Source: Acanthacorydalis orientalis
Taxonomy: Eukaryota > Arthropoda > Insecta > Megaloptera > Corydalidae
NCBI GenBank assembly: GCA_034766995.1
Contig: CM068321.1
Span: 10,439,026 to 10,503,025 of the forward strand
Direction: 5' to 3'
Length of the DNA stretch: 64,000 nt
In this document: piece after piece, positions 22,446-33,300 of the stretch
How the letters are laid out: every line of letters begins with the position of its first letter
Numbering within the stretch: position 1 is the first letter of the stretch
Made by a program: the position numbers and the translations under genes
Notes under the pieces: generated by a model
What the model was told of the DNA's origin: nothing
The model's database searches: none
What the model saw: the letters and a program-made list of their open reading frames with translations, nothing else

Positions 22446-22669
22446 GATCACACATGTAATTAACTAAAATCCCCAAAGGCTTCATTATAATTTACAATGT
22501 TATTGGCAGTTTGCATGATTTCGACTTCGGAGGTTTTAGTTTTGCGGTTCGCCGCAACGTACAGATTTGTGCTTGTATACGCCGAATTCGACTGACTGAT
22601 TCACTGACTTACTGTTTCGAGCTTCTTGAAAAACAGACACACACACACATACAAGTATGGATCTATCTA

Positions 22670-22709
<40 letters not shown>

Positions 22710-22799
22710 CATACGTAGTACGATCCAAATGTCTATAACCTGTTCATAACATCAAAAATTAGAAATAAAAATAAATGAATGAATGAAAATTCATGCCGA
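22446..22799. other. Mixed flank with CA run and (TA)n at 22667-22705
   Basis: Modest GC until about 22640, then a CA run, GATA-like CTATCTATCTATATATAT and TA repeats. No gene. Confidence 0.5.
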
Positions 22800-23065
22800 A
22801 ATAGTTCTCACACGGTGGCTAAGTTCACCTTAAAAAATAAACTTTTTTCATCCTATAAATCACAGAAATATTTTTCTGATCACAAATGTTCGATAGATCA
22901 TTATTAATTATTTTTAATTGTTGGCTGTGTGCATTTTATGAATATTCCATCATCTCTAAAAATACTATGGTACAGAAAAATCTGAATTTTGGTTTCCATA
23001 TCTAGAATTTTTAAACCTTGACGCTCTGAATATAATGACCTGTGCCATCGAAATGCGCATAAGCA
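22800..23065. repeat. Palindromic AT-rich repeat, diverged copy
   Basis: Shares CCTATAAATCACAGAAATAT, TTTTTCTGATCACAAATGTT and ATCATTATTAATTATTTTTA with the other copies, and the right-arm CCATCGAAATGCGCATAAGC. Confidence 0.55.
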
Positions 23066-23239
23066 CCAATAAAAAAAATGGGTGTAGTATATATATATAT
23101 ATATATATATATATGTTCACAACCACATGAGTTTACATTGAATTACGTCGGGTCACAGAAGTGAAAATGTTTTAAGTTGTTTTTTAAAAAAATACAAAAA
23201 TTAATGTGAGCTCTTCTTACAGAGTTTTGAAAGATCTAT

Positions 23240-24089
23240 CAGCAGGTATTTTATTTTTTATCGTACCAACGTAAAACACTTCGAGAGGTGGCAGAAGAAC
23301 TCAATGTTGATCATTCAACAGTTTGATATTTTAGTCTAATTGGAAAACCAAATAATCCGGATAAATGGGTGCCGTATAGACTAAACGAACATCAAACAAT
23401 TCGGCGATACGAAGTCTGCTCTGCGCTTCTTGATGATCCCTTTCTTGATAGCATTGCCACATGTGATGAAAAGTGGATTCTCTACAACAATCTGAAACGT
23501 TCATCACAGTGGCTAAACCGAAGAGAAGCACCAAAACAGTTTCCTGAACCGAAACTTCATGAAAAAAAGATTATGGTCCCAGTTTGGTGGTCGGCAAGTG
23601 GCATCGTTCACTTCAACTTCTTATATCTTGCTGAAAAAATAACAGCAGTAAAATATTCTCAGGAAATTGAAAAAATGCATGAGAAGAAGTTGCATCGTCA
23701 ATCGAACGGTCAGCATTAGTCAATCGCACAGGATCAATTCTTATTTATGACACGCCCGTCCACACGTCTCACAAATGACTTAAAAAAAAATTAAATGAAC
23801 TGGGTTATGAAACCTTATCTCACCCACCTTGTTCTCCGGACCTGTTTTCGACACATTATCGATTATTCTACACAAACACATTATCGATTATTCGACACAA
23901 ACGGTTTTGATGAATTCCAAGATTCCATAATTCTATCTTGTAGGAATAAACAAACTTGTTTTCCGTTGGGAGAAATGTGTGCAGACCAATGGTCTTTATT
24001 TTGATTCAAAATTTAATTTTTAATTGATATATGATATATCTTTATACTCGATACGTAAAAACCGCAATTATTTTTGTACCAATCTAATA
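23240..24089 (+). mobile_element. 5'-truncated cecropia-like mariner
   Basis: Starts inside the N-terminal domain (LREVAEELNVDHSTV-like, about 23280) and runs to a 3' TIR that ends TTTTTGTACCAATCTAATA at about 24089. The 5' TIR and the first part of the gene are missing. It is the only copy of this lineage here that keeps the catalytic half, so it shows what the short derivatives have lost. Confidence 0.87.
23280..24001 (+). pseudogene. mariner transposase pseudogene, third catalytic Asp lost
   Basis: From 23360 the frame reads NPDKWVPYRLNEHQTIRRYE, the first catalytic block ATCDEKWILYNNLKRSSQWL, then EAPKQFPEPKLHEKKIM, VPVWWSASGIVHF and EKMHEKKLHRQ, ending at 23719. In the next frame the second block appears as ILIYDTPVHTSHK, with Asp retained and HDN-to-YDT changes. 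The third block, normally SPDL-PTDYHLF, reads SPDLFSTHYRLF, so the catalytic Asp has become His. A 25-bp tandem duplication (23851-23875 / 23876-23900, one mismatch) follows and shifts the frame. A stop already interrupts the N-terminal part near 23326. Confidence 0.87.
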
Positions 24090-24800
24090 TATAAGAGTAA
24101 TGAGGATGAAATATCGAGTTGTGACATAATATGCAGTTAAATATTAGATCGGAGAACTTTTGGACCACATTACATATATATGCAAGATGGTTGTATGTAT
24201 CCGTGGGCGCATTTAAATTTTTCCACGAGTTTCTGTGGGTACAAAACTGATGAACGAACGAATTCGAGGCATCCACATATACATACACATCCAACGTATG
24301 TACACACGTACACGCATGCACACACAGAGGCAATGACGCCGCTTGATCTGATTTTAATCGGCTGAGACGGAAATCAAACACGCGATTCATTACGAGCGGC
24401 TTTAACTCAATTAAATTCTGTTTTTGAATTAATTTCAGAACAATGAATCTACAGTTCAGACGTTTTATTATCGGAATTAACCGTTTGTGATTGTCGCTGC
24501 GGTCTTTTGTGTTTTGCACACCGTCGCACGAGCTCGTACTCACACACTCGTTCATATCTATCTATACATACCGGCGCGTGTGCATTTATTAATATCGTCC
24601 GTGTAAACACACAGTTATTTAAGTATGTGGGTGCGTTTATGTGTGTGTTTGTGTGTAACACGAGCTTTTGATATTGTTATTCCGCCAACAAGAACGACAC
24701 CGACAATTTCTAATTAAGTCGCTACATTCTCGGAACTGTTGTCTGTGTGTGTACGAGCCTTTTCTCCACCCGTAAGTCATCTCGTTTTTTTTATATACGT
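24090..24800. other. Moderately GC-rich block with CA/GT-rich text
   Basis: Contains ACACGTACACGCATGCACAC and GTGTGTTTGTGTGTAACACG runs and CpGs. A 180-codon minus frame at 24013-24555 and plus 24180-24365 are Thr/His/Cys-rich products of these runs and show no domain. Candidate regulatory or low-complexity DNA. Confidence 0.4.
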
Positions 24801-25606
24801 TTTATGCTCGTGTGTCATACCGACGTTTCATATTTTGAAAGATTCTTTTTCTTCGAATAACTTCTATTCGAATTCGATACACATTCCGATTTGAAATCAG
24901 ATTTTTCGTATTTTTTTCCGTTCTGATTTTCGAATTTAATTGGTTGATTTTTTAACAGTTAATTTTATTGTTTAAATAAGATTGAATGTAATCATTTTGA
25001 CTTGCTCTCTCAGTTATTTTTATAAATCGAAACTGTTTTCAAATTCTATCTCTAAGTATTTGTACTGAAAAGAAAATATGTAAAAATGAAGTCTACTTTT
25101 TTAGTATCTTTGTAATATGGAATTGATCACTTTTTTCTACCAGAAGTTGAAAATCAATAATCACTTAAAGAATTAAAAACATATGTCCCTGCTACAATTA
25201 TTTAAATTCTTCTCATGTAAATATTTTTTTAATCATTTAAATAAATATTTTCTGATTAAAAATATTAAATAAATCATTATTAATTATTTTTATTATTTAA
25301 TAATTTATTATATTATTATTAAATAAATCATTATTAATTATTTTTGATTATTACTTGATTTTGATGCCAATGTTATCATCTCTAGAGTGTCAATGAGCCG
25401 AATTTGATCGAATCTGTAAGATTTTTTCTGTCTTGGTGCACAGAAGATAACAGCATCGTCACCGAAATGCTCAAAAGCAACGTTTGGTCAAAAAAATTGT
25501 GTGATTTGTGTGGTGATAAAATACTTCATTTATGAAAGCGAATTTTGCCATGTTATCAGAACTGTATTGTGTTTAAGAATGTATTGTTACATAATATATG
25601 TTAATA
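24801..25606. repeat. AT-rich DNA with palindromic repeat copy (25215-25575)
   Basis: The part at 25215-25575 holds two direct copies of TAAATAAATCATTATTAATTATTTTT about 56 bp apart (25268 and 25324), then TGATGCCAATGTTATCATCT and GCATCGTCACCGAAATGCTC, marks of the palindromic repeat family. No coding. Confidence 0.55.
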
Positions 25607-26161
25607 TTAGGCTGGTAGGCAAATAATTGCAGTTTTTGTTCTTTGAATTCTAACCTTATTTTTTTCAATGAAAGTGTCATTTCATCGTATTCATGTTAAT
25701 CATTTTAAAGAGTATTATTCAGTTGATCAACTTTGGTTGTATTATTAATTTTGCTTCAAATTAGGCTATTGAATTGAAGATTGAAAGAACCAAGTAAGAG
25801 TATATTTTATGAGTTCAAAATGAGTGGTAAAGCATCAGAAACTACTTATAAAGAAAACAATGCTTTTGGTATAGGTACTGTTAAGGAACGTACGGTGCAA
25901 TGGTAGTTCCAAAAAAATGTGTTGGGGATGAGAGCCTTGAAGATGAAGAAGGTCAAGGAGACCATTTTCAGTTCATAAAGACCAACTGAAGGCGTTAGTT
26001 GAGTCAGAACTATGTACAACAATTCGAGAGTTTGCACTAAAGTTTCGGTTTAGTCACAGGAACAGTTCAGGAGCATTGAAAATAGCTAGGAAAATCAAAA
26101 AACTATAAATGTATATGAATTTTTAGGTCATAGACAATAATTATATTTTTACCAACCTGAT
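25607..26161 (+). mobile_element. Internally deleted cecropia-like mariner, copy C
   Basis: 5' TIR TTAGGCTGGTAGGCAAATAA at 25607 and 3' TIR ending TTTTTACCAACCTGATA, both next to TA. Inside, the N-terminal region can be followed (KMSGKASETTYKENNAFGIG-type text near 25815-25880, TVKERTVQW near 25885, ESELCTTIREFALKF near 26000). At about 26085 it jumps from the ARKIKK-type motif directly to the 3' end sequence AAATGTATATGAATTT. Frameshifts and stops throughout. Confidence 0.85.
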
Positions 26162-26304
26162 AGTAAAGATTATATATATATATATGTTTTAAAATTGTTC
26201 ATTATTTTGTTACTTTCATTTGATAAGAAAAAAATCATATTACGGCGCTTATAATTTTGAAATTCATATACATTTTAACTCAATAAATTTTATTTTTTAA
26301 AGTG

Positions 26305-26400
26305 AAACTTCTTTAATCTCGTTGGGAGTAAATTTCCAAGGCCGAGACGAATAAGCGAACGTTACTGAAGTTGCTATGACGAGGAATGTGTGAGGGTTAG
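26305..26400. repeat. Dispersed repeat sharing AAGGCCGAGACGAA with 47185-47260
   Basis: GTAAATTTCCAAGGCCGAGACGAATAAG followed by CTATGACGAGGAATGTG. The block at 47185-47260 has the matching order AAATTTTCAAGGCCGAGACG ... TTATGACGTGGAGGAGGG. No coding sequence. Probably the end of an unidentified transposon. Both copies lie next to (TA)n tracts. Confidence 0.5.
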
Positions 26401-26440
26401 GATAACAGTCAAACGCATCCAATTTCTAAAAAAATACAGG

Positions 26441-26441
<1 letters not shown>

Positions 26442-26502
<61 letters not shown>

Positions 26503-26516
26503 CTTTATATGTATAC

Positions 26517-26595
<79 letters not shown>

Positions 26596-26627
26596 ACCTG
26601 TACTTATATATATATATATATATATAT
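26442..26627. repeat. Three (TA)n tracts separated by short spacers
   Basis: Tracts at 26442-26500, 26520-26592 and 26605-26627. AACCTGTA-type text at 26588-26605 mirrors ACAGGTTATA at 26436-26445, so the array is flanked by a short inverted repeat. Confidence 0.95.
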
Positions 26628-27466
26628 TATTTCTCTTATTCTATACACTAATACTTTAACAGATTGAAACTACAAATAGGGTAACTAAATTTTAAATAAT
26701 CTCTTTTAAATATATTGCTTTATTTCTAAAGTGAAATTAATTTATTCTTGTTAATAAAAAATCATCCAATAGTAAAATAATTTAATTTAATTGAATTCTA
26801 AATGGTAAAATTTACGACGTAACAATAAATAATAATAACAATAGAATACAACCGTCAGCTAGATATGTTCTTTAAACGAAGAGTTCTACTTAAAGTCTGG
26901 CAGATCGGGTGACAATTGGCTAAGAACTCAACGTTCGCTTTGTCTGGTCATTGCTGCAAACGTGCACATAAAGTTTGTTCAGTTAGCTAACTCTTGATTG
27001 TTGTTTATTGCTGTTGTCTTACTTCAGTTTGAATGTACTTTAAAATGAAACCATACTTCCATGTGAGAAAGCTTAAGATCAGTAGAAATGACAAAAAAAT
27101 ATATATAAAAAAAGTACTTTTTTAACAACTACGATTTTATATCCTTGGTCTTCTCTTGAAATTCTCTCCTAATACAGCAACTGTATAAAATATATTATTC
27201 GTATTTTAAGTCGTTCTGAAATGTCTACCAATGTTCATACTAAAATTTCGGTAAAACAAGAGTTATCATTTATAAAAGGCTGCTATACATAGGAGTGATG
27301 AATTAGTGAAGAGCTGATTCATTGTTATAAGTGGGTGCCTATTAAAAAGATATTTCTCTCTTTCTCTCTCTTCCTTTCTCTCTCTCTCTCTTTATATATA
27401 AATATATATATATGAAAATTTTACGTTAAATAATATTAATCCGGACAAAACTGCAATTTTAAAATA
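26628..27466. other. AT-rich stretch, no gene; (CT)n at 27354-27392
   Basis: The only notable feature is a CTCTCTTT run followed by a short TA tract. Around 26880-26980 composition is slightly richer, without a motif. Confidence 0.5.
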
Positions 27467-28174
27467 TTAACCCTTTGATATACAAAGACATCTCTAATAC
27501 GTCATATGTTTCTTATGTCATTATAAACATTGACGTCTCGGAGCCCCACGTAGATTTAATTCGATTTAGTGTAGCTACAAAGCAAATATTAGAAAGAAAT
27601 AATTATATGTGTATATATATATATATATATATTTAGTGTTAAAGTGTGAACCATAGAAATGAACCCTGCAAAATGTTTACTTTGAATTTGTATGAAAATG
27701 AAAGTGTTTATTTTTAGCAACGCTAAATGCTATGTAATTTGTCTCTACTTGATTATTCGGCACGCGGCAGACCTTCGCGAAGTGAGTTCCCAACTCGGTT
27801 ACAAACAAAAATCGGGCAAATTTTCTTGAACATGTACCTTCCACTGATAAAAAACAATATCCTGCAAAAAGATGTCACGTGTGCTCAAAAATAATATAAT
27901 AAGCGAAATGACTTAGCAGTGTAAAAAATGTCGAATACCTCCACGTGTACCAAATTGTTTCGAAAAGATTCACACTCTAAAGGTCTATTGAATTATTATT
28001 TAATTTGTCATTTAACAATTCTTTATTAATTTTGATTATTAGTACTGAATTATAATATTTAGCAATGTATAAATATTCTTTTCTTTGTTAAGTTTACACA
28101 GATGTTAAGCTGAAAAATAAATAGTATTTTTTGGTCAGATCGAATTTGAATTAATTTGTATGCCAAACGGTTAA
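27467..28174 (+). mobile_element. piggyBac-like deletion derivative 1 (keeps C-terminus)
   Basis: TTAA at both ends (27467-27470, 28171-28174), with inverted termini TTAACCCTTTGATATACAAA on the left and, reversed, TTAACCGTTTGGCATACAAA on the right. Length 708 bp, whereas autonomous piggyBac elements are over 2 kb. TTAA targeting and duplication are diagnostic of this superfamily. Inside lies the transposase C-terminal Cys-rich domain only (next entry). The catalytic domain is deleted. A short TA tract interrupts it at 27609-27632. Confidence 0.85.
27755..27991 (+). pseudogene. piggyBac transposase C-terminal remnant
   Basis: After a GRPSRSEFPTRLQTKIGQIF-like stretch (about 27765-27830, just before the domain) the plus strand reads RCHVCSK (about 27868), and, after a break, CKKCRIPPRVPNCFEKIHTL ending KVY and a TGA at 27989-27991. 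The C-x2-C ... C-x2-C ... C-F-E--H-T layout is the zinc-binding Cys-rich domain that closes piggyBac transposases and contributes to end binding. At least two stops and a frame change separate the two halves. The DDD catalytic core is absent. Confidence 0.82.
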
Positions 28175-28234
28175 GTATGATATTTGTAAGTAGTGATGTG
28201 TCTTTTCAAAGTAATGATATGTAAGCGGGTTAAG

Positions 28235-28355
28235 TAGTGATGTGTTTTCAAAAATAATTTCTCTTTAATTCTCACAAACCACAAAAAATAAATTTCTCAT
28301 TAAAAATGTCCAATTAATAATATTTGGATAGCAATATCATCATCTTTAAAGCACC
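28235..28355. repeat. Palindromic AT-rich repeat, partial copy
   Basis: Contains AATTCTCACAAACCACAAAA, TCATTAAAAATGTCCAATTA and GCAATATCATCATCTTTAAAGC, matching the left arm of the family. Confidence 0.45.
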
Positions 28356-28432
28356 AATTTATATTATTTACCAAAATGAATTTTTAAAAATATTTTTTTT
28401 AAAAAAATTCTTGGAGCATCATACATGCCAAC

Positions 28433-28434
<2 letters not shown>

Positions 28435-28475
<41 letters not shown>

Positions 28476-28479
28476 ATAA

Positions 28480-28551
<72 letters not shown>
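28435..28551. repeat. (TA)n array
   Basis: Two or three TA tracts with ATGTATATATAATAAATA interruptions. Confidence 0.95.
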
Positions 28552-28554
<3 letters not shown>

Positions 28555-28556
<2 letters not shown>

Positions 28557-29690
28557 TTATGGTTGCTACATAAGGAAAACCAAATACGGGACATAGATTT
28601 TAAAAAGACCAACTCCGAACCTTAAATTAATTTTATTAAATGACATAATATAGCAATATTATAATAAATAGGTGCAGTTCATGCATTATATTTAGTACTT
28701 CGTTTAACAAAACTGGATTGTTTATTACAAGTTTATAGAAATCTTCACAAGAGATATTGATGTTAACTAAACACTGCAAAATTACTTCCACTATTGTCAT
28801 ATCTATCTTACATTTCTCATCTGTCCATTGAACTGACATTAGTGAAAAAAATCTTTCAACATGAGCATTGTGAGCAGGAAAGCTGCTGAACAAGTATTCA
28901 CAAAATTTAATCAACTCTGAATATTGTTCTTTAAATTTAATTTGTTTTAATAGAGTCGCCCTTTTTGTATGATAAGTTTTCTTGTACCATTCTTGTTTCC
29001 GTCATTCAGGTTTTATTCTTCAAAAATTTTTCCGAGAAGTATTATCTGATCGAATAATTCGTTGTCGTTGATGTCAATGTTCTTAGTTTTTAAATATGTA
29101 CACAAACTCTGGAATGGAATTTCTTTTAAAATCATCCACATAAACGTATTAAAGTTCTCAAGCTAAGTTATACATTTTTGCAAATAGTAACACGTACCAT
29201 ACAAATTTTCTACTTCATTTAAAAAAATATCTTTCATTGTTTTGGAAATATTAATTTCAATAAGAACTGACTTCAAATTTGTTAAAATAAATGTTTCAAC
29301 AGCTCTTGCTGTCGTTTATTCTAAACTTTCTTGAGACACTGAGTACTTCTGTGATACTTATTTTTCGTCCTTAAATTTTCAAAATAGTTTTATTAAAAAT
29401 ACATTCCATGTTACATAATAAGTGTATATACACTCTATTTATTGGATTGTTAAAGAAGTTTACCAAGAATTGTGATGGTTTATGTTCCGAATTAAAGAAC
29501 AATTGAAGTGCCTCAAATAAATGTATAATTCCTTCTATTGCATTTCCTAATAAGAGCCGGACAGTTTTATAATTTTATCTTTTCATTCAAGTACGGGACA
29601 TTAGGCTGTCCCTACAAGTACAATACTGGACAGCAAAATTCGACGTAAAATACAGGACAGTCTCGGTTATACGGGACGTCTGGAAAGTAA
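28555..29690 (-). mobile_element. hAT-like transposon relic
   Basis: The region between two (TA)n tracts carries a decayed hAT-type transposase on the minus strand. GGGAC-containing motifs lie near both ends: ATACGGGACAT at 28587-28597, and a cluster TACGGGACATTAGG, ACTGGACAGC, ACAGGACAGT, TACGGGACGTCTGG at 29591-29683. The right cluster ends with GACGTCTGG, a plausible TIR end (reversed CCAGACGTCCCGTATA). The left end is not clear. Total length of about 1.1 kb implies truncation, since complete hAT elements usually exceed 2.5 kb. Confidence 0.65.
28636..29560 (-). pseudogene. hAT transposase C-terminal pseudogene
   Basis: The best frame (28636-28914) reads LIKFCEYLFSSFPAHNAHVE, RFFSLMSVQWTDEKCKIDMT and VEVILQCLVNINISCEDFYK. 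NAHVERxFSLM-x-QWTDE is the C-terminal dimerisation motif of hAT transposases of the type found in many insect genomes. Further upstream, in broken frames, FFNSEHKPSQFLVNFFNNPI and NRVYIHLLCNMECIF (about 29400-29490) match the region before it in the same family. Numerous stops and frameshifts in 28920-29400 show an old inactive copy. The N-terminal zinc finger and the catalytic part are not recognisable. Confidence 0.75.
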
Positions 29691-29691
29691 A

Positions 29692-29694
<3 letters not shown>

Positions 29695-29731
<37 letters not shown>
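29695..29731. repeat. (TA)n microsatellite
   Basis: Pure TA tract at the right edge of the hAT relic. Confidence 0.95.
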
Positions 29732-29734
<3 letters not shown>

Positions 29735-30072
29735 GTATTGTAAGACCGGCTTTATTCACTTGTCACGTATGTCCATTAGCAGCGTTCAGTTTCTCAGAAA
29801 ATGAAAGCGACTCCATTTTTATTGTCACACACGCCGTCGCCACACACACTCATCTCGCATTGTTCCACACGTCACCGTGTCGACAGATAGCCGTTGTTGC
29901 AAGTGTGAAGCATCGAACACGGAACTCAAACGTAATCTTTGCGTATTCTTACGAACAAGAATATGTGTGTGTGCGCGCGTGTGTGGAAGTGTTGTGTGTC
30001 TGCATGCGTGAAATCTTGAGATGGAGGAACAAGCACCGTTGACACATAGCGTTAAAGAGCTCTTACACATAC

Positions 30073-30137
<65 letters not shown>

Positions 30138-30174
30138 AGAGAGCTAGTGTTACATTGGTTTGCGGGCCTCGTGC

Positions 30175-30221
<47 letters not shown>

Positions 30222-30588
30222 CACATAAAAATACAACGAAATCTTATTAATGCGAACGCAGCAGCCCGTCGTCTCTGTGAACGTAGCGGTCAAAGCAATG
30301 TGTCGACTGTTCGTTGCGGTCGGCTGCACGCCGTGGCACAGGGCGTCGCGTACAAGGGATGATGCGACGAGGGAGCCAGGTCGCTAAGATTAAAGCAATA
30401 TTGTCTGTGCGCTCGCAATACACTCTACATATACATACATACAAATACACATACATGCCTAGAAACAGGCAAATACAAATATAACCGCACAAACACACAC
30501 ATACTCATTCAAACGGACCACATTTGCCAACTAGTATGCGTGCGTGTGTGCATATATGTACATAAGCACGTAGATACACACACATACG

Positions 30589-30634
<46 letters not shown>

Positions 30635-30780
30635 TATACTCATACACAAACGTTGTCCTTTCGATTCCGACGCTTGCTGGAGACGTTGTCTTCTTACCGC
30701 AGCAGCCGCGGGCACTGATTTTTGTAGAGTCACATGTACCATTCGAGTTTTTGTACTAGAGCGACACTTGTAGATGTTTG
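29735..30780. other. Split CpG-rich island interrupted by (TA)n tracts
   Basis: CpG-rich blocks at 29735-30078, 30136-30177, 30230-30480 and 30640-30780 are separated by TA tracts at 30079-30134, 30178-30218 and 30596-30626 and by CA/GT-rich text. The block 30240-30370 is the richest (GGTCGGCTGCACGCCGTGGC). All frames through it (plus 30021-30362, minus 30247-30498, plus and minus around 30509-30773) are low-complexity and have no domain. It reads as one CpG-rich region split by expanding microsatellites. Role unknown, possibly regulatory. Confidence 0.45.
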
Positions 30781-30944
30781 TTGATAGTTAGAACTCATGT
30801 GCCAGTTGTACAATAGATAGAACTGATGATAAAAATTTAATGAATTCGAATTTAGCATTATGCAAAATAAAAATATTATTTATATTTTTGATTAAGGAGA
30901 ATATTTAGTGAGTTTCCACATTGGCATCGTTCTATTTTCAGTTA

Positions 30945-31167
30945 TTAACACTTTATCTACCGGGCGGGTTTGCTATGAACCTGTGACCTGTTACCCGGGG
31001 CATTTTTATAAAATGGGAAAAACATTTTTTCACTTCTTAGCGTGAGGCAAAGCACTTTTAATGATTACACATGGCAATATGATTATTTTATATAAGACCC
31101 CAATTGGCGTTCCCGGTAGATAACGCTAATTTTATTTAGAGCACTAAGTGACGTGCTGGGTCGTTAA
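30945..31167. mobile_element. TTAA-flanked MITE, piggyBac-like (candidate)
   Basis: TTAAC stands at the left end (30945) and, inverted, GTTAA at the right end (31163-31167). Inside, TATCTACCGGG at 30953-30963 is mirrored by CCCGGTAGATA at 31112-31122. The body is GC-richer than its surroundings and has no coding frame. TTAA ends plus internal inverted repeats fit a non-autonomous piggyBac-type element. The outer arms match only over a few bases, so the family call is tentative. Confidence 0.5.
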
Positions 31168-31618
31168 AATGTTAAGAAAAATTATTTGAAACCAATTGTA
31201 TACTCATTGTAACAATCTAATCTTGTATCACTACTTTAGTTTCTATTTTATTTTCTTTTAACTTGAATACTTATGCTATTAGTTGTATAATTGTAGTTTT
31301 TGTATTGAAATCAATTAAATTTCTCTTTCATAAACAGATGGTTTAATCACAGTCATCGAAATGTATTATGAATCAATTAAATGGTTATATTCATATATGT
31401 CATCCTAGTTAATAAAAGATAGAATTGGATTTCACAAGCGAAATTTATTACACTTTAGAATTTATTAATTTGTAAGTTGTTTTGATTTTAATTTTGGTAA
31501 CTGAGCATATAAATAACAATAAAATGATTTAATTTAATTGAAAATGCTATAAAATTTCGTTCTATAAATTTCTTAATATTTTCAGAAACATTTTAAATAA
31601 TTACTACATATACATGTA
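31168..31618. other. AT-rich stretch, nothing recognised
   Basis: No repeats or frames of note. Confidence 0.55.
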
Positions 31619-32197
31619 TTAGGTTAGTAAAAAAATAATTGCGGTTTATGAATTTTAAATTCATATATATTTTAGACCATTTTGATTTTCCTAATTATTT
31701 TACGTGGCCCAAAACTGTTGGATGAATAACTTTTGTGTAAGCTCTTTAATTGTTATGTGCGGTTCTGATTCAACTAACTCATTCAGTCAGTCGTTATGTA
31801 TTGAAGAAGGACGCCTGTGACCTCCTTCACTTTCAAGGCTCTAGCCTTCAGCACGATTTTTAGAACCACCATTGCACTATAAATTCCTTAACAGTACCCA
31901 TACTAAAAGCATCGTTTAGTTCATGATCAGTTTCTGTTGCTTTAACATTCGTTTTGAACTCGTACAAAAAAAATTGTTCTTATTTGCTTCTTTTCCATCT
32001 TTCATTCAATAGCTTAATTTGATATAAGATTAATAATTAAACCAAAGTCGATAGTACCAAACCAGAAACAGTACAGACCAGAAAATGCACTTAAAAATGA
32101 CATTAACTTGAACACGATGAAATGACACTTTCATTAAAAAAAATAAGATTAAAATTCAGAAAACAAAAAGCGCAACTAGTTTTTTGCGAATCAAATA
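31619..32197 (-). mobile_element. Internally deleted cecropia-like mariner, copy D
   Basis: The plus-strand left end TTAGGTTAGTAAAAAAATAA is the 3' TIR. The 5' TIR at 32197 is badly decayed. On the minus strand the N-terminal transposase region runs from a start near 32004 through the VQWWF-K-RAEG block (about 31850-31880) and the FTQKLFIQQFWAT-like trace near 31710-31740, then jumps to the 3' end TATATATGAATTTAAAATTC. Same deletion point as B, C, E, F and H. Stops throughout. Confidence 0.84.
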
Positions 32198-32844
32198 TTG
32201 AACACTTTTAAGCAGAAATTTTTTATCTGATTTGTAGAGTGAATGAAGCATTCATTTTTTAATATGAACTTAAGAGTATTATATATTCTGTCGAAAAAAT
32301 ACTCAATAAATGTTTTTTTTTAAAAAAAATACACTGATTGAGAATAAATAAATATAATATAAAGTTTTTATTTTTCTGTTTATGGACTCATTCTTAATTT
32401 CTTTGAGATTTTTTTTTTTTTTGTTTTGAAAAAAACAAGATTTAGTTGATTCTATTTCATTTAACTCTTTTAATATTCTGAGAAACATAATTGAATTTTT
32501 TATTGAATTTATAGTTTTGTAAAGAAACTTAATGAATAAGAACTTAGAGCATCTTACAATTACATGCGTGATTTATATTTATAGAATATGCACATGTAGT
32601 AATATGGTGGGCTAAAGAAATAGAAAACAACTGGTATTTATAATTATTTGAAATAATTTCACTTAGTTAGTAAAATGATTATTTCTATATGATTTCATTT
32701 TGAATAATCGAAATATAATTCTTATTTCTTATTCATTTTTGAAGAGAAATTTAGAAAATATTCTGCATTTTGTATAACTTAACTGAAATAAAAAAATACG
32801 TAAAATACTGACATGCATATGTATATGTTTATATATATAAACAT

Positions 32845-32881
<37 letters not shown>

Positions 32882-32990
32882 ATATATATGATTTTTAATC
32901 AAGTTTACACTTAATACATTCATAATTTGTTATCAATATGAAATGTAAGCAATTATTTCTTCCTCGCTGTCGAAACTCTCCCTGTCCAAT
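32198..32990. other. AT-rich stretch with (TA)n at 32833-32889
   Basis: The part at about 32205-32275 (TTTATCTGATTTGTAGAGTG, GAAGCATTCATTTTTTAATATG) recalls an end of the palindromic repeat. No coding sequence. Confidence 0.5.
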
Positions 32991-33300
32991 GTAACATACA
33001 AGTCTATGACATTAGATGACACACAGAAGTCGGCGTGAAATTAGTTTTGGTAAGCCTATATGATGTTTTCTTTGTGACGCTAGCGCTATTTTGTCGCGCG
33101 GAAAAATGCCCCGGCGTCCTGAAACGAGGTTAAAATTAGAATGCGGTTATCTGCTGCCTCTAGTTTCGTCAGACTTGCAGCGACGGTGGAGAAACACTTT
33201 CGGATTTATGAATGCTGTCGCTACCACTGATTCTATCATTCCTGTCTCTCATTTCATATTCTTTTCTTTCTATATTCTCAATCTTTAGTTCTTTCTACAA
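32991..33300. other. Moderately GC-rich segment with 65-codon plus frame
   Basis: CpG-containing block (GACGCTAGCGCTATTTTGTC, GCCCCGGCGTCCTG). The plus frame 33091-33288 ends in a hydrophobic, Phe-rich tail but has no domain I recognise. Could be an isolated exon or regulatory DNA. Confidence 0.3.

Noticed and set aside
24013..24555. 180-codon minus frame
   Set aside because: Longest frame in the window, but it is rich in Cys/His/Thr from CA/GT repeats, has no domain and is opposed by another frame. It starts and ends in transposon-flanking DNA.
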